A stretch of 64,000 nt of DNA from Stercorarius parasiticus (lineage: Eukaryota > Chordata > Aves > Charadriiformes > Stercorariidae). Location: contig VWZL01003476.1 of NCBI GenBank assembly GCA_013396915.1, forward strand, positions 1 to 64,000. Reading direction: 5' to 3'. This document shows, piece by piece, positions 46,961 to 61,500 of the stretch (position 1 is the first letter of the stretch; every line of letters begins with the position of its first letter). The notes under the pieces were generated by a model. The model had not been told where the DNA came from. It did no database searches and saw nothing but the letters and a program-made list of their open reading frames with translations. Both the position numbers and the translations under genes were made by a program.

Positions 46961-49900
46961 AACAGCAAAAAGCCACTCCAGAATATGTGCACTTGTGTGT
47001 TTCTGGTTAACTGAATCTGACAGAGCTGCTTGGGCTTCAAAGGTGAAAACATATTTGGTTCTCAGAGCAAGTACCTCTTTGGCAAAGACCAAAGACATCT
47101 ACACTGCTACCATGATCAAGTAATGACAATTTCAGTGGACACATAGTCCTAGGCTGGTTTATCTCAGGACTGGATAGAGTCTTCTAGGGACTGGGTAGAG
47201 CTGCTTCTGAGGGCACGATGGCAATGGAACATCTCAGAACAGAGGGAAAAGATAAAAAACGATACACAAAAGTAATGCCATTCTGATAAAAGCTATTGGG
47301 CAAAAAAACCCTGACCTGAACAATTTGCATTCCAAGCTATCCTTTCTAGAGGGGAAGCTGAGAGTTCAGAGATCTCTGGGAGTCTGGAAAGGGATGAAGT
47401 TGTCTTCAGAGGCAAGCCTTGCACAACAAATTGCTATGTGATGATGGATGAAAGACATTAGTCTCTCCGTTCACGATTTTGACCCGTGTGGAGCAAACAT
47501 CCAAACAGGCAGTACAGCTTTAAGAGTTGAAAACCACAACATCATACTTCCCAAAACTCTTGATGAAAACAAATGCATTGAAAAAGAATGCGGGGGAATT
47601 TTGACATGGCATCATTTTTTTCAAAGGCTGGTGAACAGATAAGACAGCTTTGCTCTTTCACAATAACCAAATGCTGCTCTTTCCCCATAAGGCCTTAGAC
47701 ACAGGGTTTCTTGCCAATGGTAAGTCTCATCCCTATTTCTGTTTTTCTGACCCTGTTTTCCATGCCCCCACAATGATATTTCATTGGGAAAATACTCGAT
47801 AGGCTGCTAAAGAACAGAGGGTGCCTCTCCAGGACCAAAAGTGCCAAGTGTAATCCTCAAGACATTTTGTCCATTTTCCCCTGCAGCAAAACTTCAGCCC
47901 ATTTTTCTCTCCTTGTTTAACCAAAACCCATCGATTGAGATCTCTCTCTTCCTCCTGTGCATGATGGTTTGGGAACCTGATTTCCATTTCAATAGTTCCT
48001 GTGAACTTAAGCAATGCCAAAAGGGAGCATTTCAATAGTCTACTCAGCCCTTCAACAGGTATAAATTTCTCGTGGGACAGAGGGAAATAAAGGATTAATA
48101 GCTCTATTAGCACATCTTGTTCAGCATCACAGGATACTACAGTTCCTCCCCAACCAGAAAGAACTAGAGAAATGAATTACTATGAAACATTTTCTATTTT
48201 ATGAAACATCATTTTTCTCAGAAAAAAAAGGAAGTTTGCAGATTCAAGTTATCTTCTGCAAAATTCAATGGTTTTGAAAAATGCAATTTTTTACATCAAG
48301 AGAACTGTCAAATTCATAATCTGTCATCCTTTTTTTTCACGATCTCTTATCAATAAATCAGTACATCCTGAGGTGTCAGCTCAGCTTCCAGGTTTCCAAA
48401 AATACAGAATTTTCTTAACACTAATGAGACTGTCCCATGCAGGAGGAGACTCTGGTTGGGATGTGAGTGACTATTTCTGCCAACATTCAACTCTGAAGGG
48501 CTGACTATCTACTCGCATGTGACCTTTTTACAGGAGAGAACCAGCAGCAGCGTGCCTGATGGGTTTTGGCTTTGGGATGATAAGTTCAAAATGTTCAAGA
48601 GGATCAATCCATTGTAATTATTTTTCATTATGTGGCTGATGAGGAAGGCAGAAACAAATACAATTTTCTGATCACGTCTGGTTCTGATTGAAGATGAATG
48701 TCTCAAAGCAGCAGCCCTTAGACAATATTTGCCTTCTTTTAGATAACAAGTCACAGCTCCTTCTCTCCAGCAATCACCTAGGCTGTTCAGTTGTTGCATT
48801 TGCTGCATATTGACAGGCCTCAGCCTTCCATTTTGTCAGGAGTGTTTCTGAATGTATTCACCCCTCGGGACCCTTCTATATAACTAAGCAAGAGCTTCAG
48901 AAATCACCTTGAAAGGCTGAGCTGCTGAGTTTTCTCTCAAGTATTTCTTGGTGATGGGGTAAAAAAGTTAAGTACACAGACCACAGTAAGAAGGTTCTTC
49001 TCACTGCCTCTCAGCTATCTGCTTCTCCCACCTCAATACCACTGCAAGCTTTATGTTCACTACAGGGGTTGGAGAGCAGAAGAGATGGGAGCCATGAGCA
49101 AGGGAACACTTAGCTTCCTACTCAGGATCAACCAAATGATGGCAGACAGCCATTTACACACTTCACTTGTGTCTCGAGTTCACAGATGAGACGTGCTTGC
49201 CTCTCACATGCTCAGGTTACTTCAAGGGCCAAATGCCACATACGATTCACCTCCTAGGGATAATGGAAGAAGTGCAGATGTTTCTGGATACTGACCTTTT
49301 GGCCTCTGGCATAAGCTTTTAGTAAATCCTTTGATAATGACCTGATAAATAATAGGTCACTCCAGCAGAAGACAAGCTGATCCAGCTGTCTGAAGAAGCC
49401 AGGAGAAGGTCAGTGGAAAAGCCAACAACGTATCTTGTAGATAAGAACAGAGATCAATCAGCCATTCGGTTTCTGCGGAGCAGCAGATTTTCAACCCTGA
49501 GTTCATATCTCATCATGATGAAGACTAAAGTTTCATTCCCATTATCAATCTTAACATTATTCCTGATGAATTTTTTCCATACTCCAAGGTATTTGCCTCC
49601 GAGCCTATTCCTACCAATATCCTGAGGGAGCCACCACTCTTAGATATTCTGGGCTGGAGCCAGATCCCCCTTGTGAGTGCTGATCGCTCCTATGAAACAC
49701 AAGGATCCTGTAAAGCAACCACATGCACACTGAGCTAACTTCTGTGTTTCACTCTGCAGTACTGGCAGAAGCAGAACTCGCCTTCTGTGAGACAGCAAAG
49801 AGAATCAGCCACTGGCCCTCTCCTTTCTCTAGCACCGACCAGGGGAAGGGGAGCAGCAAAGCACCAGTGTCAGCGATATTGGAAGAAGACTGTTTCCATT

Positions 49901-52900
49901 CAGTTAAGAGATGAGAATCATTCCTCCAGTTGCACCTTCCAGCTAGAGAGTAAACTTACCTGGAGCACACTTTGGAAAAGCTCGATTGTCACTTCTCAGC
50001 TGCAGCATTTTGCAACACTTGCTGTATTTTTTGTGGTTAAGCTTCCTTGAGGTGTAAAATTGCTTTTCCTTATTCACCTTTCTCTTAAACCTCCAACATT
50101 TCACAGTATTCAGAAACATGATTGCCATCTTAAAGCAAATCCCTCAGTTCAGAGCAATCCTTAACCACTGATGACAATATTTTTCAAAAAGGAAGAGCTG
50201 CAAAGGATAGCTACGCATAACTTTCTGCAGCTCATTTTGGAGGACAGCTACCTGTTACAATTTTCCGTAACAGATCCAGGCTTGTAGCTAAGAACTGCTG
50301 TCTGAAGTTCAGGACACAAAAGTCTGCAGGTCAAGCCATGCACACTGACTCAAACAGCAAGTTACTTCTACTAATTGTCTGCTTCACGACTACATGAAAA
50401 GAGACAGAAGAGTTTGCTGAGGCTCACACAAATTCAGTAGAAGAGAAGAATCCTACTCCTCACATTCTGATTACAGTTTACCCCAGGAACAGAACAGGTA
50501 TCTGGCTAATAGCATCATGCACAATCAAATAAGAAAATAACTGCTTAGGGCCACTGCAGAGCTTCTAATTCCCAGCTCTCCTCCCAACGAACATGTTATT
50601 ATCATGCATCCATGATGTATGGAAGGAAGCATGCACCATAAGTAGTATATTGAAGACACAATTAGTTGAACATGTAGCTACTTTTGATTTATTAAATGGG
50701 TGGATATACTGAAGGGTAAACAGCATTGGTCGAGGGATGTCTAATATAAAAGTAGCAGTCTTTCAAGTCAGACCCACTGGGAATATAAGATTTGCCATAA
50801 AATCTTTTTGCATCTGAATCCTGTCTTTTACACAAGCCAGAATAAGTGTTTGAGGGAAAGCATTCTTACCCCACAGATCTTCCAGTGAGGTGGGAGGTAG
50901 GATTATGCAGAAATCCCTCCTAGCTGTTGCAGGTGACAGGCAGCTTGAGGTCACCACTACTCTAGATCAACACATGTGAAATCTAGCTCTCCTCTGCCTC
51001 ACTGTGAGACCCGAGCATAGAGGAGTCAATCTGAAAGCAAACCATCTCAGTTCTGGATGGAAAGATCTGCAAACTGGTGTGCAGATAAATTTGGCAAATC
51101 AGCACTACATAAAAAAACGTACCCTAAAGATGTTTTTGAGTCATGATAATATAAGCAGCTCCTGGGTGGTAATCTACATTTGCCTCAAAATAGAATAAAA
51201 AACGTGAGTGCAAGCAAGAGACTGTTACTGCAGTCACCACTCCCCCAAGAAGCATTGTTTATCTGTAGCTGATTCATGATTTTCAGAGAGAACCACATAC
51301 CCACCCATAGGCTGAAGAGGAACAGGGGAAATGGGTTCACCCAGAGCAACATCCACTTCAGAGCAGAGTTTCCTCAAAAGGCCAACACCTGCTATAGTGG
51401 CTCAGGACAGCCTAGCAAAGGAGAACACCGTATCTGAGTGGTTGTTAACTATTTGAAAAGAAACGCGTATTCTTGATTTCAGTTAGCAGGTGACATCTTG
51501 TACATGCAAGAGCTCTGTATACATGTTAACACATCAATTTAGAGGTGACAGGGAGCTTAGAATCCACCTTGACCTGGTAGTACATACGCAAGTTAATACT
51601 AAGAACACATCTTTTCCCCCTGTGATGACACCGTGGACAATCCAGGCTGTAGGAACAAGCGTTGGCAGAGGATCTCTGCAGTGCTTGAACAGCTGGAAGT
51701 ATTTGCCCAACACCAAGTCAGCTCCAATGCAGTCCCCACCTTAGAAGCCCAAACTTAGATAAGCTAGGGATAATTTTAAGATCTTATTTATAATCAGATC
51801 GGGGCTGTGTTACTTCACATTTTACTTGGGCAGAATAGTGGCAGTAATAATATAGAAGAGACTTAAGACCTCCAAAGGAAGAAATTACTCGATAAAGTGC
51901 AAGAAAAAAAGCAAACTAAGTTTAGGAACAGGAACGCACTCTGGTTTTACAATAATTAAGAGTCACACAACACCCATTATCTGGGTAAGTGAATTATGTT
52001 TCACAAGGGATCACAGGAAAATTTTCATCAGCTTTGATTCAAGTTGTTCAACATTTCCCCAGTTCCAGACTTCCAGTTTAATCCAGTCCCAAATCTCAAG
52101 CAACACAACAGCCCTCTTTTCTGTGACTTTGCGTGGGAAAAACACAATTGTCTCTATTTTCTGCAACAATAAGATTCTTCAGCCTTGATTTGTCTCCACA
52201 ATAGTCAGAAAAGCTTCAGAGGAACATGGTGTGAATTATTACTTTGACAAGGACCTGTGCCTTGTGAGCTGCATGTAGTAAGTATATCCAATACTCCTCT
52301 GAGGCTACAGCATGCAAACACAACAGGAGCTGCTGGATCACCCAGATCCTTTCATTTAGGAAGAAATAAGAGAACAGAGGCTCCCAGTAACAACATAGTT
52401 AGCCCACTTCACCCTTCAGTGACAAACGGGGATTTCCAAAAGGCCATGGACATCTGCCAGACATCCCCAGAACATGCCTTATGCTCTGCCCTCTGAGGTG
52501 CACAGTGCACGCGGGAGGATTTTGCTGTAAATCTCTGAAGGTAAGCAAGAACTTGCAACCTCCAATATCTGCAATCACAGGTGAAGTTAGGAGCCTCACA
52601 GAAAAGAGGGAAAATATGTTTTATTTGCCATCAGTCTGAGACAAGCTTAACAAGGAAAGAGAGAGGAGCAGGAGGGATTTAGTACAAAACAGTGCTGAAT
52701 TAAGAGTACTCATCACAGGTGAGAACAGGTTTCTTGCACTGCAAGCCCCATGCAGACCTCTTCGGGAGGGACAGTCCCCTCTGTACAGCTGTCTCCATCC
52801 CCCTGAGACAGCAACAGCTGGCAGAAGCTGTCACACACTTGCCTCTGTGTATTTACCTGCCCTTCAGGAGAAGTGCAGCTGCCATCAGGAACACCAAGCT

Positions 52901-53958
52901 AGTGGGGTGACCTGGCAGTGCCTCTCACAAGGAAACTTCTCCTCCCTCCCTTGAGAGAGTTGCCCTAGGGCAAAATGCACCGCTTTGCTTAGCTGGGCCT
53001 GTCTCCCATGGGACGATGCTACAGCAATTCAGTTCACACTGCTGTCTTATCAGTGAGGAGGCTTTGCTTCACAGGTGGCCTCTGGACATGGCGCATCCCC
53101 TCTCCAGGGGCTGCTCCCCAGCTCCTGTCCCTCCTTTACCACCCTTGCTTTCTTGGCATTTTCTTCCCCCTTCTCATAAAACTTACTTATCTAACCCAAG
53201 CATTTTTCTTCCCTTAGTCTGGCTCCTATTCTCAGAGGAGCCATTTCCTTCTGTCTATTGTTGATTGTTATTGTTTCTTCTCTGTAAATGCATTTGTCAT
53301 GATCTTTGCTTCCAAGGAGCTAGCAATCACGAGTTCCTCATATTTTTCAGGGAAGCTGTTTAGCAGGGATTCTACAAGAGTGGTTTCTCTTCTTGTCCTG
53401 GGAGGTTGCAAGCCTCACAATACAGGGCAGATTGCTGATCCCAACAGAAACCACTAGAAGTATTAGCAGCTTAAAAAGAAAACAAGAAACAAACCCCCAA
53501 ATCCCCAGACAGCCTTTCCTGAGGCTGGAGAGAAGCTCTTGCCTGGCCAGCATGCTGGGTTAAGAACTACATCACATCCCACAGCTGGAATGCTAATTTA
53601 TTTTACAACTAATGAGCTGGTGAGAACCTATTTACCAGACTGGAGATTTCAAGGAAGGTACAGCTTTGATGCACGCTGTCACCTTCCCCAGTGGGCACAC
53701 AGGATATCCTCAAAGCCACATGCTCTTGTTTTGCTGTGCTACTAGCTGAGGAAGTGTTTCACACCAAGATGAGTCTTTCCAAAGAATCAACCCTCCATAG
53801 AGACCTCTCAAGGGTCAGGGAGCAGCCAGGCCTGGCAGTTCTCTATGGGATGAGGAATATAACTCAGCCGGCAGGGCAGGCAGGGCTCACCAGCCAGGGC
53901 CCTGTCCCACAGGACATAAGTGGGACGGCACTGGGGACGGCACCAAGGATCAACCAAG
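46961..53958. other. Long non-coding stretch, nothing recognised
   Basis: The longest frame is about 110 codons (minus strand, 47781-48113), with no domain similarity. Short T- and A-runs occur near 48230 and 48330. No transposon was recognised across these seven kilobases. Confidence 0.45.
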
Positions 53959-53959
53959 A

Positions 53960-54126
53960 GTCCAGATCATTCATGCTGATAAGGCAGGTCAAGTCAGAAA
54001 GTCAAACTGCAGGTCAGAGTCAGCGCCAATGACAGTAACTAGGGTCAAACACAGTCCAGTGCTCTCCAGGCAGCTCTGACGTCAAAATGGGGTCAGTCCA
54101 TAGGTCAGGGTCCCAGTCTGAGGTCC
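53960..54126 (+). repeat. GTC-rich degenerate repeat
   Basis: Within 53988-54125 the trinucleotide GTC starts 14 times (for example 53988, 53993, 54001, 54013, 54019, 54092, 54096, 54104, 54110, 54116 and 54123), while its complement GAC is rare on the same strand. The units are variants of GGTCAG, AGTCAA and AGTCCAG with irregular 4-12 base spacing and larger breaks. This is best read as a decayed minisatellite or the interior of an old repeat. Confidence 0.5.
54077..54084. promoter_or_regulatory. Perfect CRE-type palindrome
   Basis: TGACGTCA, the full consensus for CREB/ATF dimers, lies inside the GTC-rich block. About one or fewer is expected by chance in a window of this size given CpG depletion. 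No promoter is visible nearby. Confidence 0.25.
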
Positions 54127-54130
54127 ATGG

Positions 54131-57100
54131 CCAGGCACAGGCATGGCTGTATGGAGTGGGAGACAGGTACACCTACACCATAGCTCAGGGAGCAATTGAA
54201 AGTCATGGACTGAGCTTAAATGGAGCCCAAGCCCATGGGCAGGGGAGCAGCTGAGGCCCCATGGCAGCTCCTCAGGGCAATTAAGTCCTATTAGGTGCAC
54301 TCAGGGCCCTGACATTTCATCTCTGCAGCCTTGGCCAGTATCACAGCCAGCCAGTGAGATGCCCGCAAATTCCATGCCATCTAAGTACAAAAGCTTATAC
54401 CAGGTAACTGGGGATCAGCCCCCCTCTGACTTACACCTCCTCTGCCTTGCTGCACTTGCTCAGAGGTTACAGATGTATTTTGCCACTGTCACCCTTAGGT
54501 GCAAACTCCATAGTCTTCACAATAGACATAAAGGCTGCTTGTCCTCTCCCCTCAGAAATAAGAGGGACGATATTCCATGTTACAGAGCAGTCTGTGTCTA
54601 AGGCATTGAAAGAAGATGCAGCAATAACCGGAACTGCTTTTTCTCTCCACATGCTGACGTGCCTTGGAGCAGAGAAAAGCAGCTGCAGGAGCAGTACGGT
54701 ACCTCACAGACCATCAGTACAAGAGCACGGAGGCAAAGACAAACAAAGACGCAGGAAGTGATTACACCTTCAGATAACAGAGCTGCAAAGCTGAGTAAGC
54801 AATTTGTTATTTGAGTTTGTTGCTAAGTGTGGGGCTTTCATTAGAGACATACAACATAAACCCCACAACACAACAGCAGCAGTTGTTCATATCAGCAAGG
54901 GAAGTTAAATAACCTACTCCAATGGATACTGCAAAAGCAGAACACGTGGGGTAAGGGTGACAGTAGCATTAGAGAGGCTGGAAATTGGCCAAGACAACTC
55001 CCACACCCGCTCATATTTCAGGAGAAGTTCAGTGTTTCAGGAGCATCATGGAATGCTCCTTTCCGGGTGATATTTAACTCAGTCTTCAGACCCCAGCCAA
55101 GAACGCACTCCACAATAACTGCCGATGTCCAGTAATCAAAACCAGAAAAACCTTTCCATTCTGTTGCTGAATTTTATCCCTGCCATGGTAGTCTTTGACC
55201 CTGTGTCAGAACATACAAGCTTACATTCAGGAAGATTTAATGAAAAGCATACAACGGCCAGAGATCCTGCTGCCAGGGGAGGAAGGGAAGAGAGAGAAAG
55301 AGAGGAAAAATATATCAAATGGCTTATAAAGAAAAGAAGCATGTGCATTTCCCAGCAGAGGATACAGTCTTTTAAGCCATCCCACTTGGGGGAGCTTCCC
55401 CTAACTCTGACACTTCCTTGAAGGCAAAAGATAAACACATCATGGGGCCAGTATAAGGGCTGTGCAGCTGCACAAGTCTCTTAGAAGGTCCCTTTTGTAT
55501 TGCCTTGGCTTGTTCTTCAAGCTCAGAGGGAAGGTTAAGTTGAAGTCACCTGCTCCCCAATTCCCTGTGTACGCAGAACTTGGCTGCAAAAGTATACTCT
55601 AGCCATCGCAAAGGGAGAGGCAGGTTCTGCCAGGTACAAGATTTATGAGTTAGTCTTTTTAAAGTGAAAAATAAAGGAGAGAGCCCTGCAGTTTTGCTTT
55701 CAGAAAAACAATTTTGGGAATAGACATTTCCCTGACAAAAGGTCCACGTAGACATGACATTAAACAGTCCCTCAAAAATCCCTCTGAGGAGCTGTCAAAC
55801 CTGATGATACCAGTACCCGGGAAGGGGAGAGCCTGGTTTCCCATTCTGAGAAAACCAACAGCCAGCGTCGCTCCTTTGGGTTGTCTGTGCTCAAAAGCAA
55901 ATGGAGCAATGAGACATGGCCACACCTTCCAGCTCAGAGCTTCTTTTTCACCACCAGTTCCTACGCCAGCCCAGTCCAGCTTGTGTGGACTCTTGCCCAG
56001 CTCTCCCAACCACCTATCAGTTTGTAGCCAGGTGAAACTTCCCAAGAAAATACAGCTTGCCAAATGTTACATTTCCAAAGTCCCACTGTAGCACCTTCAC
56101 CCAGACCTCACCTTTCTTTTCTGTCCCCTCTTGTGCATGGCAGCCTTACCCCTCCTCATGGGGAGGTCCTCATACCTCAGGGGATACTTCCCTGTGCAAG
56201 CTGAGTCCTTCTCATTTACTGCTTATGTGGGCATTGAGGTCATTAAGGAAATAATCTCTGAGACTGAAGACAATTTAGAAATAGCTTGGAAACCATTTCT
56301 AAGGAGATCAGCTGTCCTTGGGATGTTCTAGAAAGCTTTAGTTGTGATGATGCTTCTTTGGGGAGACTAATAAATCTTAATGTTGTCTCCAGGGTTAACT
56401 GTTTCAGAACTCATCAGTCATACGGGTCCACATCAAAGAGTCAACCTATCCCACTACTGTCTCCAAAAAAACCTATGAGTTGACACCTAGGAAAGAGTAA
56501 GAACAGGCCAAAAATATATGGTACGTCCCTCCTCAAACCCAAATTATTTACTTAGCCTTCAATTATTTTCAGCTGAAGAGACTTTTTTTTGGCCTTAGGA
56601 GGTTTGTCTATTTAGTAATCTCTAAAAAATCTTGCTTTGAAACACTATTGTCTTCCTTCAAACCTTGCACCCACAAGATCCTTTGATGTGAAGTTCTCCA
56701 GGTCTATTACCTCGTATATCCAGAATCATCCCTCTTCATTTGTTTGAAATCTGACCCCCCTGCCCACATTTGTTGGCCTCCAGTTCTTCCATACGAAAAG
56801 GAAGGAACAGTCAGTCCCTATGCACTCTTGATGTGACTACAGATTTTGTAGGTCTCTGTCACATTCCCCCCAAAATCATCCTTGTTCCAGGCTAAAGTAT
56901 CCCAGATTGCTCCATTGCTCCTCATATGGAAGCTTCCAAGTCTGGACTCAGAAGGTCACCCACGGCAGGATGGGAACTAGAGATCATTTGCCAACATTAG
57001 GACAAAATTCACCACTGGGGTCAGAAAGCGCCACATACCCCTTCCCTGACACAGCCCTGTTTCTCCAGAAGTGAATTTGACTTGTGCTTTCACAAGGCTT

Positions 57101-58538
57101 TTGCACAGAGAAAGAAAACACAGACAAACATTCCCCTTTTACAATCACTTTTCCTCCCTTTGAAATCAAAGGGAACACTTAGAAAGCAAAACTAATGCTC
57201 TTCTAAAAGCAGAAAGATCCCCTTCTCAGAAGAGCAAAACGAAAGATCATGACTCAGACATGGGGCTGTAACTTCCTCATCCTATTACTCAAACCTTTGA
57301 CCTCCAACGTTTCTGTTTCTCTGTGAGGGTGTCATAGGTCTAGCTGATCTCACGATCTGTTGTACTGATCTCAGATATCCTTAGCACTTTTCAAATACCA
57401 TTTGATCAGCTCAATAGCATGCATAAGCAGCACCTAGGAATTCGAAAGTTTGACCTTGCAATTGTTACTTTCTTTTATGTAGAATAGATTTGGAAGAGTG
57501 GGGAGGAGATGGCAGGGCAATGACTGGGTGGAGTAGAAGGTGGTGTGTTTAGAGAATACAGCTTAACAGAAGCATCCATCATAACCTCCCCAGCAATCCA
57601 CAGACTTCAGGGACCCCACCGCTTCTGGGCAGGCCAGAGAGGTTTCCTGACTAATGTCAGGTAAGGGAAGATAATTCTCCTACATAGATGCATGCAGTTA
57701 AGTGGAGATGTATTTTATTGCCCCTTGGTTAGCCTGGAGCAGTTCACCGTTTGTTGAGAGGATCAACACATCCATAGTGCTGTGATGCTTTGATATTAGA
57801 TTAACAACACTGACATCACCAAGAAGTTCAGCAAGTCAAAGTAAATAGCTGGAGGTTTTTTTATTTACTAAGCCCAAAACAGGGAATAGGGTCAGAAACA
57901 CATAAGATTGAATTTTAAAAAACTACAAATGAGCATTTAGAGTCATTTTGAAGGCTTCTCACACTTAGTAAGTATCCAGCAAATAAAACCTCAATTAGGA
58001 AACCAATTTTAATACAGTCCTTCACAGTAAGTCTGTGTTTGGGGCAAAGGGTGTTTCAGGAGACCCAGGCTTCCTTTCATAGCCTAAAGCCATTCAAGGA
58101 TCACAAGGATTAAAAACCACTAATTTCCCAAATCTCAGGTCAAATCAAGAAAGAGTTTGGACCTTCCAGTCACTAGATCACTGTCTGTCCTACTTCCTTC
58201 AGAAACATCAGCACCCCTCGCGCACAGTTATCCCTGGCCTAGGCAGCGACTGCAGGGAGGTCACCAGTGACCAGGGCCTTGGCTGAGGTCCTAGTTAATC
58301 TCTAGCCATGACCATTCTCTCCCACCTGGTAAAGCAGCTCCCAACGGGTGCCTTTTTCAGCAACAGCCAGCTTATCCCGCAGCTCTTACGTTCCCAGACT
58401 GGTCTGGAGACACAAATTCAGGCAGCCCTAAGACGACAGCCAAGGCTGAAAGTCAGCGAGAAAGTTCTCAACATGAAAGTCTTTGCAGCTGGAAGGAAAT
58501 CACATTCTGACATATGATGGTGTTGGGAGCTTTATTAC
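54131..58538. other. Non-coding stretch, nothing recognised
   Basis: Frames reach 134 codons (minus strand, 55659-56063), with an open frame opposite and no recognised domain. A purine-rich patch is near 55275-55310. No repeats were recognised. Confidence 0.45.
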
Positions 58539-58560
58539 AAAAAAAAAAAAAAAGAAAAAA
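58539..58560 (+). repeat. A-rich tract (A15 G A6)
   Basis: Fifteen A, one G and six A follow GGAGCTTTATTAC. No clear target-site duplication or gene-like sequence lies upstream, so I do not call a processed retrocopy. Confidence 0.8.
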
Positions 58561-61500
58561 TAAAGGCAAACAAGAAAGCAGAAAAGGAGCAGGAGTGGAA
58601 GGAGAAGCTTCTGAATGTACTTGCCACCAAAAGAAAAGCTCAGCAAGCCATGACCTCAGCATGAAGCCTCTTCATAGACCAGCCTCGTTTCACATCTGGG
58701 TATAAACTACCACTCCACATTATACAGACATAGTGTGGCATTTAATGAACACAGCTTATGACTGGTTTTGATTACAATCCACCAGGTCATAGCAACATGT
58801 TAGGCAAACAGCGTTAAGGAGAGGGAGAGAGGAATTGTCACAGAACAGCAGTATTTATTCTAAAGAGTGCCGAGTGCCTTTAAAACGACTATTTTTAGAT
58901 TTCTAGATTTTAAGAGGGCAGCAGGAATGTTCATATTGGTCTCCTGCATAAAAATGTTTTGAAATTTCATCTGATGTCCCAAATTTCTTCTGGTTGACAT
59001 AACAAGACATGGTTTCTTCAGAGGCTTCAAGGGGCAGAAGAACCACTGTATCCCTTGGTAACTGATGCCAACAGTTAAATAGTCACTGTTAAAACCACGT
59101 ACCTTACTTCTAGCTTACATTTATCTAACTTCAATTTCTAGCTACTGGCTTACATTATGCTTTCATCTGTTTTTCATCCATACACAGGCATCACTTTACC
59201 CAGTGAAATTCACCCCTGTATTTAGGCTGACACAGCAAGTGACACGCAACAGTTTGGGCCGTGAAAAAAAGTATACTACGTCCTGCTGCATGTGTAAGGG
59301 TGTCACAGAATTTAATCAGGTCTAGAAGTAACATTTGCTTTGTAATTAAGGCTTGCTCACAGCCCTAATGCCTCAACTCAGGGCAAGCAATATCCCCCAA
59401 GCACTCTGTTTCTGGAGCTTTCTGAAATGGTGGCCTGCAGCAGCCAGGCAGCAAGGCTGGTAGCAGCTGACTGCTCGTAACATCACTCTTGAATTACTGC
59501 CCTCATGAACCAAAGTTATGAATATAAAAGGAAGTGCAATAAAAGGCAGCAAGTGTCATCAAAGTTGCAGAGAAATAATTTTGTAACCATTCCCCAAGGG
59601 GACACATAAGTGGGCAGGGGTGAGGACACGTACCCCCCAGCAGCTCTGCACTATGTGATTGTGCTGCCATCCGTGACCCTGAACTTGCTGTTTACTGTTT
59701 CAGTAACAAAGGCAGATTTACCCCTTACCTATGCATCTGGGCCAAGCTTGAACAAGTGACTGACTTCTCCAGCTGAAAGGTCTCTTGTCCCATGACACAG
59801 ACTTTCTGGAGGCTGATGCAGGGCACAACAGAGCCAGCTGGGACCAAACTGTAAACTGACAATTTTGAGAATGTAAGTTAGAGTCCCATGGACCTTGCAA
59901 GGGCATAAGCAGGTAGAAAAGGGGAACCCAGATCTCTCTGTAGTAGAGAGAACTACAGGAACTGTGGTACCACTGTCTATCTCCAGGACAACAATGCCAT
60001 TTCACAATCACAGTGGGAAACCATATTTGCAACAGCAGCATCATGAACAGGCTGCTATCCCTCACAGTAATGACACGATGCAGGAAGCAGTCGGTGCAGC
60101 CAAGCAGCACCAACTGGCATTATCTTTAACACACTGGGCTGTAAACTGTGTCAGAGCTGCTTTCTGCATGGTTCAGTCATTCCTTCCACGAGGGCATGAG
60201 TGCCTGGGGCAGAGGAGGGCAGACAGCCCTGGCCAGGACCTGCCCAGAAGCAGGTCCATACCAGCACCCTGAAGCAGCAGCTCCACAGCAGACCCTTGGG
60301 CACTGGCAAAGGATTGCTACAGTCTTAGAAAAATAGCCGCCAGGCTTTTCTCTTCCAGTCACAGCCTCAACACAAGCCACGCTGGCAAGATGAGGCTTGG
60401 CAAAGAGGGCATGTCTAGGTGTAGAGATTAGGAATTTCCCCACTCAGGGCCAGTGGGGAAACAAAGAGCAAAGGAGAACCAGCCCACTACACTTAACTGT
60501 GTTGTTAGATCAAACAAATCTGTTTTCCCTATGTCTGTCGTCAAGAGGTGGAGGATTTTTTTCCGTAAGAGAAGTGACAGTGGGACCTGTATGTCACATA
60601 TAGAGAGCAGGTCTCTCTACTTTCCTGTGCCAATTAGTCTCTCATAAAAAACACTCTCTCTTTTTAACTCCAGCAACTTCTCAGCGTAGAAGAGGTTCCA
60701 GACATGACCGATGCTTGGACAGATGGGAGTCCCCCACACCCTGAGTCAGGACAAATCCAGTTCTCCAGGTAGACTGTGCGTCACAGCCTAGGAAAATTCC
60801 TGCTTTCTACTGTGCCTGAGGCATGCACACTCATGCACACCCACGCACACACACACCTGCTCTAGCTGAGGCTCGGAATTAGCAGGCACAGGAAAAAGAC
60901 TGAAACTTGACTCCAAACCTCCAGTATTGATTTGGCCCAAGTGTTCCCCTTTTCACGCCTCAAAACTTCTTCTCCCCCCTCACCCGCATAGAGCGCTCTC
61001 AGCTGTGTGATCACCAAGCAGCAATTACCAACTTATCTAAATAAGCACCCCATGTTTCCTAGCCTACCAGGACGGAAAACCTGTCTGATTGCCCAAGCTC
61101 CTGCAGGAAGTATGATGAGGTGCTAAGAAAATAATTCTGCTTACAAATTCTTTGGGCTGAAACAGCTGCTTTTGTAGCTGGATGGGGTTTTTGGCTGGCA
61201 GTCAGCTCTCCCTCCAAGTTGTCTCTACAAGACACTCCATTTACTTCCTGTTTCCTAGCAAGTCCCTGCAGGAGAGCAAAGAAGCTGGGATTAAACATAT
61301 ACGACAGAGCCTAGCCAAGACACACAATCCGAATTCCCAGACAAAGTACAAGACAAATATAAGCATCACAGAGGAACAAACATAATATGGGCTTAAGTCT
61401 AGCATGAACCCTCTGTAAATGTGATCTGAAAAGCAGGCTGCACCTTCCAGACTGGCAGATTCCATAAAAGCAAGGTCTGCAACACAGCAGATCTCAGGAA

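Noticed and set aside
22578..47330. Perfect octamer-type sites (ATGCAAAT or ATTTGCAT) at 22578, 24842, 42794 and 47323
   Set aside because: About two are expected by chance on both strands in 64 kb, so four scattered sites are not remarkable alone.
58539..58560. A-rich tract as the tail of a processed retrocopy
   Set aside because: No gene-like sequence precedes it on the plus strand and no flanking direct repeats were seen.
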